Below are positions 17,008-26,205 of a stretch of 64,000 nucleotides of DNA, piece by piece. This stretch comes from an uncultured Saprospirales bacterium (GTDB lineage Bacteria; Bacteroidota; Bacteroidia; Chitinophagales; Saprospiraceae): the NCBI GenBank assembly GCA_937864265.1, contig CALMIR010000169.1, positions 23,333 through 87,332 of the forward strand. The letters run 5' to 3'. Within the stretch, counting starts at the first letter, position 1, and each line of letters starts with the position of its first letter. The notes under the pieces were generated by a model. The model did no database searches. It saw only the letters and a program-made list of their open reading frames with translations, and was not told where the DNA came from. A program made the position numbers and the translations under genes.

Positions 17008-18039
17008 TTAGCGCAAGCCCCGTTTCTTCAAATTTTCCCGATAAATAGCCGCGTTTTGATTGTGTGCTTCCAGTGTTTTGGCAAAATTGTGCAGGCCGGA
17101 ACCATCTCCTTTGGCACAAAAATAAACATAATCATGGCCTTCTGCATTGAGCACCGCGTCGATGCTGCCGATGGATGCCATGCTGATGGGGCCGGGAGGT
17201 AGGCCCTTGTACATATAGGTATTGTAAGGCGAATCGAAACGCGTGTGGTAGTAGGTGACCCGTGGGGTGTCAAAATCGCGGGTAGCGAATACAGCGGTTG
17301 GATCGGCTTGTAATAACATACCCACTTCAAGCCGATTCAGATAAACGCCAGCCATCCTGGGCTTCTCCGAGGCGACCAGGGTTTCTCTTTCCACGATAGA
17401 AGCCAGCGTATAGACTTCAGCGGGCGTCATGCCTTTGGCCTGTGCTTTTTTCAGGCGATTGTTTTTGCTCCAAAAGCGGTCGTGTTCCTGCGTCATGCGA
17501 TCCATGAACTCCCGGGGCGTTGTATTCCAATAAAACTCGTAGGTATTTGGGATGAACAGGCTCATCAAGGTTTCCGAGGTGTAGCCCAATTCGCTGATGT
17601 AGCCAGTGTCTTGAAAAAGCGCCAGGAAATCCAGCGAGTCAGGCTCAATAAATCGGGCGACTTTGCCAGCCACGTCTTCCAATAACCTTTCATTGGTCAG
17701 CACCACATTGACCGGTGCTTGCGGGCCACCGCGCAGGTGTCGGATGAGATCGACCATGTTCCAGCCTGCCTTTATTTCATAGCGACCTGCCCGAACGGGG
17801 TCTTTTTTGTAGTTCATCCTTTGCGCTAATACCTCAAAAACGCCTTCATCTTTGATGATGCCCTTTGACAATAACTGACTTTTCAGCGTGTTGTAATTGG
17901 TATTGCTCGGAATGAGGACATAATAGTCATCAAGCCCTCTTGGGACTTGTAATTGGCGATAGAATAATTGGTAAGCAACTAGCCCGGCAATGACGAGTGC
18001 TAAGGCGATACCTACAGTAATGGTGGCGAAACGCTTCAT
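17008..18039 (-). CDS. mltG: Endolytic murein transglycosylase MltG
   Basis: A 343-aa inner-membrane protein: short cytoplasmic start, one membrane helix (about 6-26), a LysM-like segment (about 38-105), then the YceG catalytic domain with the signature ASIVERET (Glu217 as the likely catalytic residue) and the conserved closing motifs GLPPGPI and HDYVYFCAKGDG. It cuts nascent glycan strands in the periplasm and acts as a terminator of peptidoglycan polymerisation. It lies 3 bases after panB on the same strand, so the two are probably co-transcribed, without an obvious functional link. Confidence 0.95.
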   Translation of the reverse strand: MKRFATITVGIALALVIAGLVAYQLFYRQLQVPRGLDDYYVLIPSNTNYNTLKSQLLSKGIIKDEGVFEVLAQRMNYKKDPVRAGRYEIKAGWNMVDLIRHLRGGPQAPVNVVLTNERLLEDVAGKVARFIEPDSLDFLALFQDTGYISELGYTSETLMSLFIPNTYEFYWNTTPREFMDRMTQEHDRFWSKNNRLKKAQAKGMTPAEVYTLASIVERETLVASEKPRMAGVYLNRLEVGMLLQADPTAVFATRDFDTPRVTYYHTRFDSPYNTYMYKGLPPGPISMASIGSIDAVLNAEGHDYVYFCAKGDGSGLHNFAKTLEAHNQNAAIYRENLKKRGLR

Positions 18040-18042
18040 AAA

Positions 18043-18858
18043 TCAGTATTGTTCCTTTTCGCTGGGAAAATCCTTGTTTTTTACATCTTGAATATACGCT
18101 TCGGTGGCCTCTTTTATTTCACGATACAGGTCGAGATAGCGCCTTAAAAAACGCGGTTTGAAATCTTTGGTGATGCCCAACATATCGTGGGTGACCAATA
18201 CTTGGCCATCCGCACCCGATCCAGCACCAATGCCAATCACAGGAATCCAAAGCCTTTCTGCGACTTCGCGGGCTAAATTGGCCGGAATTTTTTCCAACAC
18301 AATGGCAAAACAGCCCAGTTCTTGTAAAAGTTCGGCGTCCTCCATCAGCTTTTGCGCTTCTGCTTCTTCCTTCGCCCGAACGGTGTAGGTGCCAAATTTG
18401 TAAATGGATTGCGGGGTAAGCCCTAAATGCCCCATTACCGGCACACCTGCTGATAGAATGCGTTTGATGGAATCTTCCACTTCTTTGCCGCCTTCCAGCT
18501 TCACCGCATGAGCGCCCGCTTCTTTCATAATGCGGATGGTGGACTCCAGTGCTACCCTCGAACTGCCCTGGTAGTTGCCAAAAGGCAAATCAACCACCAC
18601 CAGCGCCCTTTTAACCGCCCGAACAACCGATGAGGCATGGTAGATCATCTGATCCAAGGTGATGGGCAAGGTTGTTTCGTGTCCTGCCATGACGTTAGAA
18701 GCGGAATCGCCCACCAGTAAAATATCGATCCCGGCTTCGTCCAAAATACGCGCCATAGAAAAATCATAAGCGGTGAGCATGCTGATTTTTTCCCCTTGCG
18801 CTTTCATTTCGTGGAGAATATGTGTTGTAATCCGTTTTACATCCTTGTGTACTGACAT
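18043..18858 (-). CDS. panB: 3-methyl-2-oxobutanoate hydroxymethyltransferase PanB
   Basis: First enzyme of pantothenate synthesis: transfers a hydroxymethyl group from methylene-tetrahydrofolate to 2-ketoisovalerate, giving ketopantoate. The 271-aa cytosolic protein shows the family blocks [68 protein letters not shown] and [15 protein letters not shown] with the conserved Mg-binding Asp/Glu residues. Length is normal for the family. First gene of a two-gene unit with mltG; the 188-base region towards the divergent surface-protein gene must hold both promoters, but no exact consensus box was found there. Confidence 0.96.
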   Translation of the reverse strand: MSVHKDVKRITTHILHEMKAQGEKISMLTAYDFSMARILDEAGIDILLVGDSASNVMAGHETTLPITLDQMIYHASSVVRAVKRALVVVDLPFGNYQGSSRVALESTIRIMKEAGAHAVKLEGGKEVEDSIKRILSAGVPVMGHLGLTPQSIYKFGTYTVRAKEEAEAQKLMEDAELLQELGCFAIVLEKIPANLAREVAERLWIPVIGIGAGSGADGQVLVTHDMLGITKDFKPRFLRRYLDLYREIKEATEAYIQDVKNKDFPSEKEQY

Positions 18859-19046
18859 GGTGATCCATTAAACTTCCGCCAGGGCGGGTGTTAAAAAAAC
18901 GGCTGCAAGATACATAAATAAAGCATTTGTCCCGAATCCCATTTCGATTAGCATAACTCATAATTAACCTTGTAGTAATAAGGAATTAACATAGCGTTTC
19001 TAGTTTTACCCACTTTATGTGTTCTCTTCATTGAATAATAAAAATT

Positions 19047-22000
19047 ATGAAAAAAAAATTACTTAATCTTTTCTTTTTAAGTGCTTTATATTGCACTTGC
19101 CTTTTTGGGCAAACTACGGGAGACCTCGCATTTACGGCCTTTAACGCGGATGGCGATGATGGTTTTGCCATGGTCACTTTTGTGGATTTAGCACCCAATA
19201 CCAACATCCTTTTTCGCGATAGCGAATGGGATGGAACGGCATTTGGTACGGATGAGGGGCAGATGGAATGGAATACGGGAACAGCAGTCATTCCAGCAGG
19301 TACGGTCATTACTTTTGATGACCTGAGCAGCGCTACACCTACGGTGAGCTACGGCGCTTTGTCCAACGTGGATATGGGCATCAGTTCTACTGCAGAAGGT
19401 ATTTTTTGCTTTTTGGGGCTGGACACACAAACCCCTACCACCTTTTTGGCAGTAGTCGGCAATGCAGGGGTTGCTTCAGCATTTGGCACCCTGGACGGCA
19501 CGGGTTTGGCAGAGGGCACTACTGCTATTGTACTGCCTTCTGGTGTGGATATTGCCGATTACATCGGACCAAGAACGGGCTTGGATGCTAATGGCTATTT
19601 GCTGGCCTTGAATGATGTTGCCAACTATGTTACTCAGGACGACAGCGGCGATCAGCACAATGACGGCATCGCGCCTGACCTGCCTTTCGATGTGACTCCT
19701 TTTGAAATCGCCAGTGGCGACGTTACCGCTCCAACTGCAACAAGCGCTACCGTTAACAGCGCCAGCCAGCTTACCGTTACTTTCAGCGAAGCGGTGGACG
19801 CAGCGGCGATGGATGGGGTGAATTCTGCCATTAATCCGGCGAATTATTCTTTTGACCCGGCTTTGAGTATCAACAGTTTGACCTACGACGCACCGAGCAA
19901 TAGTGTTTTGATAGAACATGCTGGTTTTGAAAACGGAACTCCTTATAGCTTGACGGTGAGCAATATAGCCGACCTTGCGGGAAATATCCAAACCAGTGCA
20001 GTGGTCTTTAGTCCTTTGGTTTACAACGATGCGCTTCCCAACTTGCGCATTACCGAAATCATGTACAACCCACCTGCGGATGCTGATACCTTGGAATTCG
20101 TTGAAATCTGGAACTTCGGAACAGAAGCGGTTGCTTTGGGCGGATTGGTTTTCCGGGATTTGAATAATGGTGGTACGGTAGATGATTTTGAATTTGTTTT
20201 CCCAGATCAAATGCTGGAGGCTGGTGCTGGTGTATTGCTGGCTACCGATGCGGTGGGCGCTACTGCTTTTTATGGTGTACCTTTCCTCGATTTGCCGGGT
20301 AATGGCAACTTGTTGAGCAATGGCGGGGAAACTTTTGATTTGCGCAATAGCGCTGGCGATCTGATTGATGCGGTAACTTATGACGATGCTTCTCCTTGGC
20401 CTGCTGCTGCTGACGGCACAGGGCCTTCCATGGAATTGCTTGGCCTCGATTTCGATCAGAATGTAGGTAGTAGTTGGGTGGCATCGACCAATTTGGTGGG
20501 TGAAGTAAGTGCTATGCAGGTATTTGCCACTCCGGGTTCGTTTAGCCCGGTTACACTGGCTACTGTTTCCTTCGATGGCGACCACAGCACTTATTCGGAA
20601 AGTGATGGCACGATCAGTTTGCCAATCAATATCGTGAACAATAGCGGGTTGGGTACATTATCGGTAAGCGTACTAGCTGGAACAGCGGTTGAGGGCGATG
20701 ATTTTGTATTGGGCAGCGCTGAAATTGACCTTTCCACCCTGCCTTTAGGAGACGTTACGGCTGACTTAACACTTGATTTGAATGACGATGCTGCGGAAGA
20801 CAATGCGGTTTGGGTAGCACTTGGGCTGAGTGGAGATAATGTACTGCTGGGCAGCGACGACCTGCACGTTGTTTACATGCTGGACGATGACAAGCCTGCC
20901 TTTTTGCCCAATGGCGATCTGGAATTGGCCTACACAGCCAGCTACCTGGTAGAAGATGGCGGTTCGGCGGAAATTGTGGCCTATGATCCGGCTAGTTTGA
21001 GCCTCTTTGTGGTCAACTCCATCAATTCCAAATTGCATGTCCTCGATTTTTCAGACCCAAGCAACATTCAAGAAACCAATGTGATTGATATGTTGGCTTA
21101 TGGTTCTGGCATAACCAGTGTGGCTAGTAAAAACGGGATTGTTGCCGTTTCAGTGGTAGGCAATGATTTTGCCGATGGAAAGGTCGTGTTTTTTGATGCC
21201 AATGGTGTTTATCAAAACGAAGTAACTGTAGGCAACTTGCCCGACCATGTGAGCTTTACGCCAAATGGCAATTACCTGCTCACGGCCAATGAGGGCCAGC
21301 CCAACGACGATTATTCCATTGACCCGGAAGGCTCTGTATCTGTTATTGACCTGAGTGGCGGAGTGAGTGCATTGACGCAGGCTGCCGTTGCAACGCTGAA
21401 TTTCAACGAATTTGACGACGATATCGACCAGTTGCGTGCCGAAGGCGTGCGAATTTTTGGGCCTGGCGCAAGCGTATCCCAAGATATGGAACCTGAATAC
21501 CTGACTTATTCTGGCGACGGCACCACGGCGTATGCAACCTGCCAGGAAAACAACGCATTGGCTCTAGTCGATCTGGTGAATATGGAAATTACAGCTATTT
21601 TGCCGCTGGGCTACAAAGACCATCTGCTCCCAGAAAATGCTTTTGATGCCAGCGACCGCGCCGACACCATCGTATTTGCCAACTGGCCAGTACTCGGTAT
21701 GTATCAGCCCGATGGCATTTCCTGGTTTGAATCAAATGGAGGCGCTTATTTGATCACGGCCAATGAAGGCGATACCCGTGAATACAGCACTTTTGCAGAA
21801 GAGATCAGGGCTGGTGATCTGACCCTAGATCCAACGGCTTATCCAGATGCTGATATTTTGCAGGAAAACCATGCTTTGGGCCGCCTTACCGTATCATCCG
21901 TAGATGGGGATACCGATAACGACGGGGACATAGATCAAATTTATCTGTACGGTGGTCGCTCATTTACCATCTGGGATGCTACTACAGGCGCTTTGGTGTT

Positions 22001-22637
22001 TGACAGTGGCGATCAATTGGAACGTATGGCTGCCGACGAACCCGTATTTGGTGCCTTGTTCAATGCCAGCAACGACAACAACAATTACAAAAACCGCAGC
22101 GATAACAAAGGACCAGAACCAGAATCTGTTATTACCGCAGAAATTGGCGGTGTGGTGTATGGTTTTGTAGGGTTGGAAAGATTCGGTGGAGTAGTAGTAT
22201 ATGACTTGACGACTCCTGATGCACCAGCATTTGTAGAATACGTCAACAGCCGTACTTTGGGCGATGATGAAGGAGGCGACTTGGGCCCAGAAGGGATGAT
22301 TTATGTTCATCCTTTGGAAAGTCCGAGCGATACGGGATTGATCGTAGTAGCGAATGAAATCAGTGCTACCCTTTCCATTTATACCGTAGTGGGCGATGTG
22401 ATCACTAGCGATAACGGCGTTCAGGTGAGTGCTCCTGCATTCAAAGTATGGCCAAATCCGACAACTGATTTTGTGTTCTTCGAAAGCCCGGTAAGCTATG
22501 CTTTGTACGACTTGTCAGGAAAACTGGTACAGCAAGCTGAAAATACTGCTTACGCCCGCTTGGCGCATTTGCAAGATGGGGTGTATGTGTTGAAAACTTC
22601 TGAAAATCAGACGATGCGGGTTATTTTGCAGAAATAA
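19047..22637 (+). CDS. Large T9SS-secreted protein: lamin-tail domain and choice-of-anchor I domain
   Basis: A 1196-aa protein with signal peptide (1-21). Parts in order: an N-terminal beta domain (GDLAFTAFNADGDDGFAMVTF) of a kind seen in secreted nucleases and phosphatases; an Ig-like segment (about 225-330); a lamin-tail domain (about 335-480, RITEIMYNPPA, EFVEIWNFG); a Calx-beta-like segment (about 505-620); a choice-of-anchor I beta-propeller region (about 640-1100, with NEGQPNDDYS and NEGDTREY motifs); and a C-terminal T9SS sorting domain (about 1125-1196, VWPNPTTDFV, YDLSGKLV, DGVYVLK). It should be exported and attached to the cell surface. Activity is unknown; the anchor I family includes esterase- and alkaline-phosphatase-associated proteins. 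Ends at a strong bidirectional terminator. Confidence 0.9.
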   Translation: MKKKLLNLFFLSALYCTCLFGQTTGDLAFTAFNADGDDGFAMVTFVDLAPNTNILFRDSEWDGTAFGTDEGQMEWNTGTAVIPAGTVITFDDLSSATPTVSYGALSNVDMGISSTAEGIFCFLGLDTQTPTTFLAVVGNAGVASAFGTLDGTGLAEGTTAIVLPSGVDIADYIGPRTGLDANGYLLALNDVANYVTQDDSGDQHNDGIAPDLPFDVTPFEIASGDVTAPTATSATVNSASQLTVTFSEAVDAAAMDGVNSAINPANYSFDPALSINSLTYDAPSNSVLIEHAGFENGTPYSLTVSNIADLAGNIQTSAVVFSPLVYNDALPNLRITEIMYNPPADADTLEFVEIWNFGTEAVALGGLVFRDLNNGGTVDDFEFVFPDQMLEAGAGVLLATDAVGATAFYGVPFLDLPGNGNLLSNGGETFDLRNSAGDLIDAVTYDDASPWPAAADGTGPSMELLGLDFDQNVGSSWVASTNLVGEVSAMQVFATPGSFSPVTLATVSFDGDHSTYSESDGTISLPINIVNNSGLGTLSVSVLAGTAVEGDDFVLGSAEIDLSTLPLGDVTADLTLDLNDDAAEDNAVWVALGLSGDNVLLGSDDLHVVYMLDDDKPAFLPNGDLELAYTASYLVEDGGSAEIVAYDPASLSLFVVNSINSKLHVLDFSDPSNIQETNVIDMLAYGSGITSVASKNGIVAVSVVGNDFADGKVVFFDANGVYQNEVTVGNLPDHVSFTPNGNYLLTANEGQPNDDYSIDPEGSVSVIDLSGGVSALTQAAVATLNFNEFDDDIDQLRAEGVRIFGPGASVSQDMEPEYLTYSGDGTTAYATCQENNALALVDLVNMEITAILPLGYKDHLLPENAFDASDRADTIVFANWPVLGMYQPDGISWFESNGGAYLITANEGDTREYSTFAEEIRAGDLTLDPTAYPDADILQENHALGRLTVSSVDGDTDNDGDIDQIYLYGGRSFTIWDATTGALVFDSGDQLERMAADEPVFGALFNASNDNNNYKNRSDNKGPEPESVITAEIGGVVYGFVGLERFGGVVVYDLTTPDAPAFVEYVNSRTLGDDEGGDLGPEGMIYVHPLESPSDTGLIVVANEISATLSIYTVVGDVITSDNGVQVSAPAFKVWPNPTTDFVFFESPVSYALYDLSGKLVQQAENTAYARLAHLQDGVYVLKTSENQTMRVILQK

Positions 22638-22671
22638 ATTTGGCTGAAAAGCATATTAATTAATGCTGAGC

Positions 22672-22708
22672 AAATACCGAATCCTAGATATTCTGGGGTT
22701 CGGTATTT
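22672..22708. terminator. Bidirectional terminator between convergent genes
   Basis: Stem AAATACCGAA (22672-22681) / TTCGGTATTT (22699-22708), 10 bp perfect and extendable by CC/GG, flanked by A and T runs. It lies between the T9SS surface protein (rightward) and the TRAP operon (leftward) and can serve both. Confidence 0.75.
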
Positions 22709-22723
22709 TAGTTACACACCATT

Positions 22724-24019
22724 TTAGAATCCAAAAAAAGTGGGCAAATAAAGGCTTAGTGCCGGTATATAAGTAACGAGTAGTAAAGTAATGAGCATCG
22801 CTATAAATAGTGGCAGTAGCGGACGAATAACCTTTTGTATAGTAGTTCCTGCTACACTTACGCCAATAAATAGCACCGATCCTACCGGAGGTGTACATAG
22901 CCCAATGCACAGATTCATAACCATGACTATGCCAAAGTGTACTGGATTCATGCCCAATTTTGTTACAACAGGAAGGAAAATCGGTGTAAAAATAAGTACG
23001 GCTGGTGTCATATCCATGAAGATACCCACAAACAACAATATTAGATTGATAATCAATAGTATTACCCATTTGTTGTCGCTTAGGGATAGCAATGAATCGG
23101 TAATAGACTGTGGGATGTTTTCGTAAGCCATTATCCAAGACATACTCATAGAGCAGCCGATCAGCAGCATGACAATAGCGGTGGTACTGGCACTGTGTAA
23201 AATAACAGCGTACAATCCTTTCCAGCTAATTGCCCGATATACGGCACTTAGCAAAAGGGTATAGACTACCGCAATAGCAGATGCTTCCGTAGCGGTAAAA
23301 ATGCCACCAACGATACCTCCCATCACGATTACCAAAAGCATTAAGCTGGGAAAAGCCGACCATCCAGTTTTCCAAACTTGGCGCAATTTGATGCTTTCTC
23401 CTCTGGGAAAACCTCGCCACATGGCCCATATTCCTGCCGTTAACATGAGGAAAACACCAATGAGTAAGCCTGGCAAATATCCCGCCAGAAAAAGAGCTGC
23501 GATAGATACGCCCCCACTGGCCAAAGAATAGATAATGAGAATATTACTAGGTGGAATAACCAGTCCGGTAGTAGAAGCTGTAATATTGACCGCCGCTGCA
23601 AATGGCCTTGAAAAGCCCTCTTGCTCCATTCTTTTGGTCATAATGCCGCCTATGGCAGAAGCAGCAGCAACGGCCGATCCCGATATAGCGCCAAACAACA
23701 TTGCCGCAATAATGTTGACATGAGCTAGTCCGCCCGGCAATGACCCGATCAAAGCTTTCGCAAAATCAATCAATCGCTTAGCAATACCACCGCTATTCAT
23801 CAGATTGCCTGCCAACACAAAGAAAGGAATGGCCAATAGGGAAAAACTATCCAACCCGGTAGCCATACGTTGCGCTATGGTGGTCAATGCGGGTAGCGCA
23901 GGGATATTGATTAGCATTGTAGCTAAAGTGGATAGCCCGATACTCCAAGCTACTGGTACCCCAATGAGAATTAGACACAAAAAACTAAGCGTCAAAATGG
24001 CAACTTCGATCCAATCCAT
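22724..24019 (-). CDS. TRAP transporter large permease (DctM family)
   Basis: Membrane subunit with about 12 helices that couples uptake of an acidic solute to sodium. Seen: DctM features such as an N-terminal LIGVPVAWSIG helix, ATGLDSFSLLAIPFFVLAGNLM, MLFGAISGSAVAAASAIGGIM and LCIGLCTPPVGSVLF. I start the gene at the ATG at 24019, one base after the dctQ stop, giving 431 aa, the usual size; an in-frame ATG at 24049 would overlap dctQ. It is the last gene of the uronate operon, so the cargo is probably a uronate. Confidence 0.93.
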   Translation of the reverse strand: MDWIEVAILTLSFLCLILIGVPVAWSIGLSTLATMLINIPALPALTTIAQRMATGLDSFSLLAIPFFVLAGNLMNSGGIAKRLIDFAKALIGSLPGGLAHVNIIAAMLFGAISGSAVAAASAIGGIMTKRMEQEGFSRPFAAAVNITASTTGLVIPPSNILIIYSLASGGVSIAALFLAGYLPGLLIGVFLMLTAGIWAMWRGFPRGESIKLRQVWKTGWSAFPSLMLLVIVMGGIVGGIFTATEASAIAVVYTLLLSAVYRAISWKGLYAVILHSASTTAIVMLLIGCSMSMSWIMAYENIPQSITDSLLSLSDNKWVILLIINLILLFVGIFMDMTPAVLIFTPIFLPVVTKLGMNPVHFGIVMVMNLCIGLCTPPVGSVLFIGVSVAGTTIQKVIRPLLPLFIAMLITLLLVTYIPALSLYLPTFFGF

Positions 24020-24020
24020 G

Positions 24021-24542
24021 TTAGGAAATATTTTTGGAAGATTCAACAAACAGTTTGTTTCGGGAAGGATCGGAGGCTTGGAGTATATCCATTATTTTGT
24101 AAAGAATAACCAGAAAGCCGCTTAAAGGCAAGGCCAAATAAACGATTCCGAGCGGCAAGTCAAGTGCAGCTGAACTCTGTTTTAGTACTATTGTTGTATA
24201 AACCAAGCGAATGCCACCTATTACCATTGTGAATGATGCAAACAATATGATAAACCCGTAGATCAGTTTATTGATCCACAGTTTTTGTTTTTCATTCAGG
24301 TGTTGTGCCAGTAAATCTATGGATAAATGATTGCCTTGTCCCGATGCATAAGCTGCCCCAAAAAGCCCCAACCAAATAAGCAGGTAGCGTGCCAATTCAT
24401 CCGTAAAGGAACTGGGTACACGAATCAAATAGCGCGAAACAACCTGCCAGACTACATTGATAGTCATGGTGCTTAGCAGCAAAACCAGGAAATGGCTAAG
24501 CCATATATCCAATTGTAGCCTAAATTTAGTCATGCGTTTCAT
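24021..24542 (-). CDS. TRAP transporter small permease (DctQ family)
   Basis: A protein of about 173 aa with four membrane helices and the DctQ core FTDELARYLLIWLGLFGAAYASGQGNHLSIDLL. It pairs with DctM to form the membrane part of the transporter. The start is uncertain: ATGs at 24563, 24542 and 24533 are all in frame and overlap the end of the binding-protein gene; I take 24542. Position between dctP and dctM is the standard order. Confidence 0.9.
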   Translation of the reverse strand: MKRMTKFRLQLDIWLSHFLVLLLSTMTINVVWQVVSRYLIRVPSSFTDELARYLLIWLGLFGAAYASGQGNHLSIDLLAQHLNEKQKLWINKLIYGFIILFASFTMVIGGIRLVYTTIVLKQSSAALDLPLGIVYLALPLSGFLVILYKIMDILQASDPSRNKLFVESSKNIS

Positions 24543-25497
24543 ATGCCTGTATTTTTTGTACAAGAGCTTTTAGGTGAGGGGGGAGATTTTCCAAAAGACT
24601 GGCAGTTTTTTGGGCGAAAGCCGACTTGTCGGGGCGTATTATTTGTACACCTGCTGCTGCTACTTCGTCAAGTGCTTTAGCTTCTGCCGCTAGCCAGAGG
24701 GTTTGTTGATAAGCTGCTGCTGAATCAGCCGCCATTTGCAACCATTTTTTTTGCTCACTACTCAGCCTATTCCAACTCAGCGTGCCTATGACCAGCACAT
24801 CAGGTACGGCTGTATGTTCATTCAAAATGTAATATTTGCAAACTTCGTAGTGGCGGGAAAGATGGAAACTTGGCGCATTATTTTCCGCGCCATCAATGAC
24901 ACCCTGTTGAAGTGCAGTATATAACTCGCCCCATGCAATTGGAGTGGGGGAGGCACCTAGTTCCCGTACCATTTGCATAGCCGTAGGACTTTCTTGCACC
25001 CTTATTTTTAAGCCCGACAGGTCATCAGGGCTATTGACGAGTCGCTGACGGGTATAAAAACTCCGATTGCCGGCATCGAAATATGTCAGCCCTCTTATCA
25101 GGTATTCATCCATACCAACCAACAAGGATTTGCCTATGCTTCCGTGAAAAACCTCGTTGGCATGGGCATCGTCGCGGAATAAGTAAGGCAGGCTGAATAC
25201 TTGCATGTCGGGGGCGAAGTTTTCCAGCACTGCTGCCGATACTTTGGTGATGTCGAGGCTGCCAATTTGCAATAGTTCGAGCGATTGGCGTTCTGAGCCT
25301 AGTTGTTCACTTGGGTATATTTCAAGGCGCATACTACCGTCAGCGTATGTTTCCAAAAGTTCGCCCATGCGCACCATAGACAGATGAACGGGGTGGCTGC
25401 TATCAAGCCCATGCGCCAACTTTAGGGTACTGATAGGCCGCTCTTCGCAAGCTGTTGTTACAAACAGCAGCATTAAAAATACGATTAGTCGGTTCAC
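24526..25497 (-). CDS. TRAP transporter substrate-binding lipoprotein (DctP family)
   Basis: A 323-aa extracytoplasmic solute receptor with a lipobox ending at Cys17 (FVTTAC), so it is membrane-anchored, whereas proteobacterial DctP proteins are soluble. Family blocks: LKLAHGLDSSHPVHLSM, SERQSLELLQIGSLDI, NSPDDLSGLKIRV with the Arg that binds the solute carboxylate, and ALQQGVIDGAENN. Genes for glucuronate/galacturonate breakdown lie immediately upstream, so a uronate is the likely ligand. Confidence 0.92.
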   Translation of the reverse strand: MNRLIVFLMLLFVTTACEERPISTLKLAHGLDSSHPVHLSMVRMGELLETYADGSMRLEIYPSEQLGSERQSLELLQIGSLDITKVSAAVLENFAPDMQVFSLPYLFRDDAHANEVFHGSIGKSLLVGMDEYLIRGLTYFDAGNRSFYTRQRLVNSPDDLSGLKIRVQESPTAMQMVRELGASPTPIAWGELYTALQQGVIDGAENNAPSFHLSRHYEVCKYYILNEHTAVPDVLVIGTLSWNRLSSEQKKWLQMAADSAAAYQQTLWLAAEAKALDEVAAAGVQIIRPDKSAFAQKTASLLENLPPHLKALVQKIQAYETHD

Positions 25498-25522
25498 ATC
25501 AAATGGGTTTAAGACTCAAGAA

Positions 25523-26191
25523 TTAAGCTTTTAATCGAGCAATACGATCTATGGTCTGATGCACCAAATGCTCCAAGCCTACATAATCATGCATTTCAAG
25601 TACTGATTTGCCAATAAGTTGTGAGCCCATACCTACACAAGTCACTCCTGCATCGAACCATGCTTTGAGGTTGGCTTCGTCAGGGCTTACTCCACCCGTA
25701 GGCATAATGCTGGTCCAGGGCGAAGGGCCTTTAATGGCTTTCACAAAAGCAGGGCCAAGTGCATCGCCTGGAAATATTTTGACAATTTCACAGCCCCATT
25801 CTTCGGCTATACCAATTTCAGTAGGCGTAAAACAACCTGCCGACCAGAGTATCTTTCGGCGATTGCAAACGCGGACTACATCTTCCCTAAAGCTTGGAGT
25901 AACGACAAAATCAGCACCCAACTGTAAAAACAAAGCAGCAGTGCCGCCATCGATCACAGAGCCAATCCCCAAGGCCATGTCGGGCAATTCCTGGTGTACA
26001 TATCGGCAAAGGTCGCCAAATACCATGTGTGCGTCTTCCCCTCTATTGGTGAATTCTAAAGCCCTTGCGCCTCCATCATAACACGCTTTTGTAACTGCTT
26101 TAGCCACTGCCAGGTTGGAATGATAAAATAAGGGCACCAGACCGCTTTCTGTCATTTTTTGTATGACTTGTATTCTGCTGAATTTAGACAT
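25523..26191 (-). CDS. eda: 2-keto-3-deoxy-6-phosphogluconate (KDPG) aldolase
   Basis: Cleaves KDPG to pyruvate and glyceraldehyde-3-phosphate, the final step of hexuronate breakdown. The 222-aa class I aldolase shows Glu46 in ALEFTNRG, Lys138 in IVKIFPGD as the Schiff-base lysine, and the phosphate-binding PTGGVSPDE and GMGSQLIG segments. Length fits the Eda family. Spacing of 14-25 bases to kdgK and dctP supports a common transcript. Confidence 0.94.
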   Translation of the reverse strand: MSKFSRIQVIQKMTESGLVPLFYHSNLAVAKAVTKACYDGGARALEFTNRGEDAHMVFGDLCRYVHQELPDMALGIGSVIDGGTAALFLQLGADFVVTPSFREDVVRVCNRRKILWSAGCFTPTEIGIAEEWGCEIVKIFPGDALGPAFVKAIKGPSPWTSIMPTGGVSPDEANLKAWFDAGVTCVGMGSQLIGKSVLEMHDYVGLEHLVHQTIDRIARLKA

Positions 26192-26205
26192 GTTGTTCCT
26201 TTTTA

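Noticed and set aside
19476..20585. 369-codon open frame on the minus strand inside the T9SS surface protein gene
   Set aside because: It opposes clear lamin-tail and Ig-like coding sequence, has no family features and a composition typical of a shadow frame.
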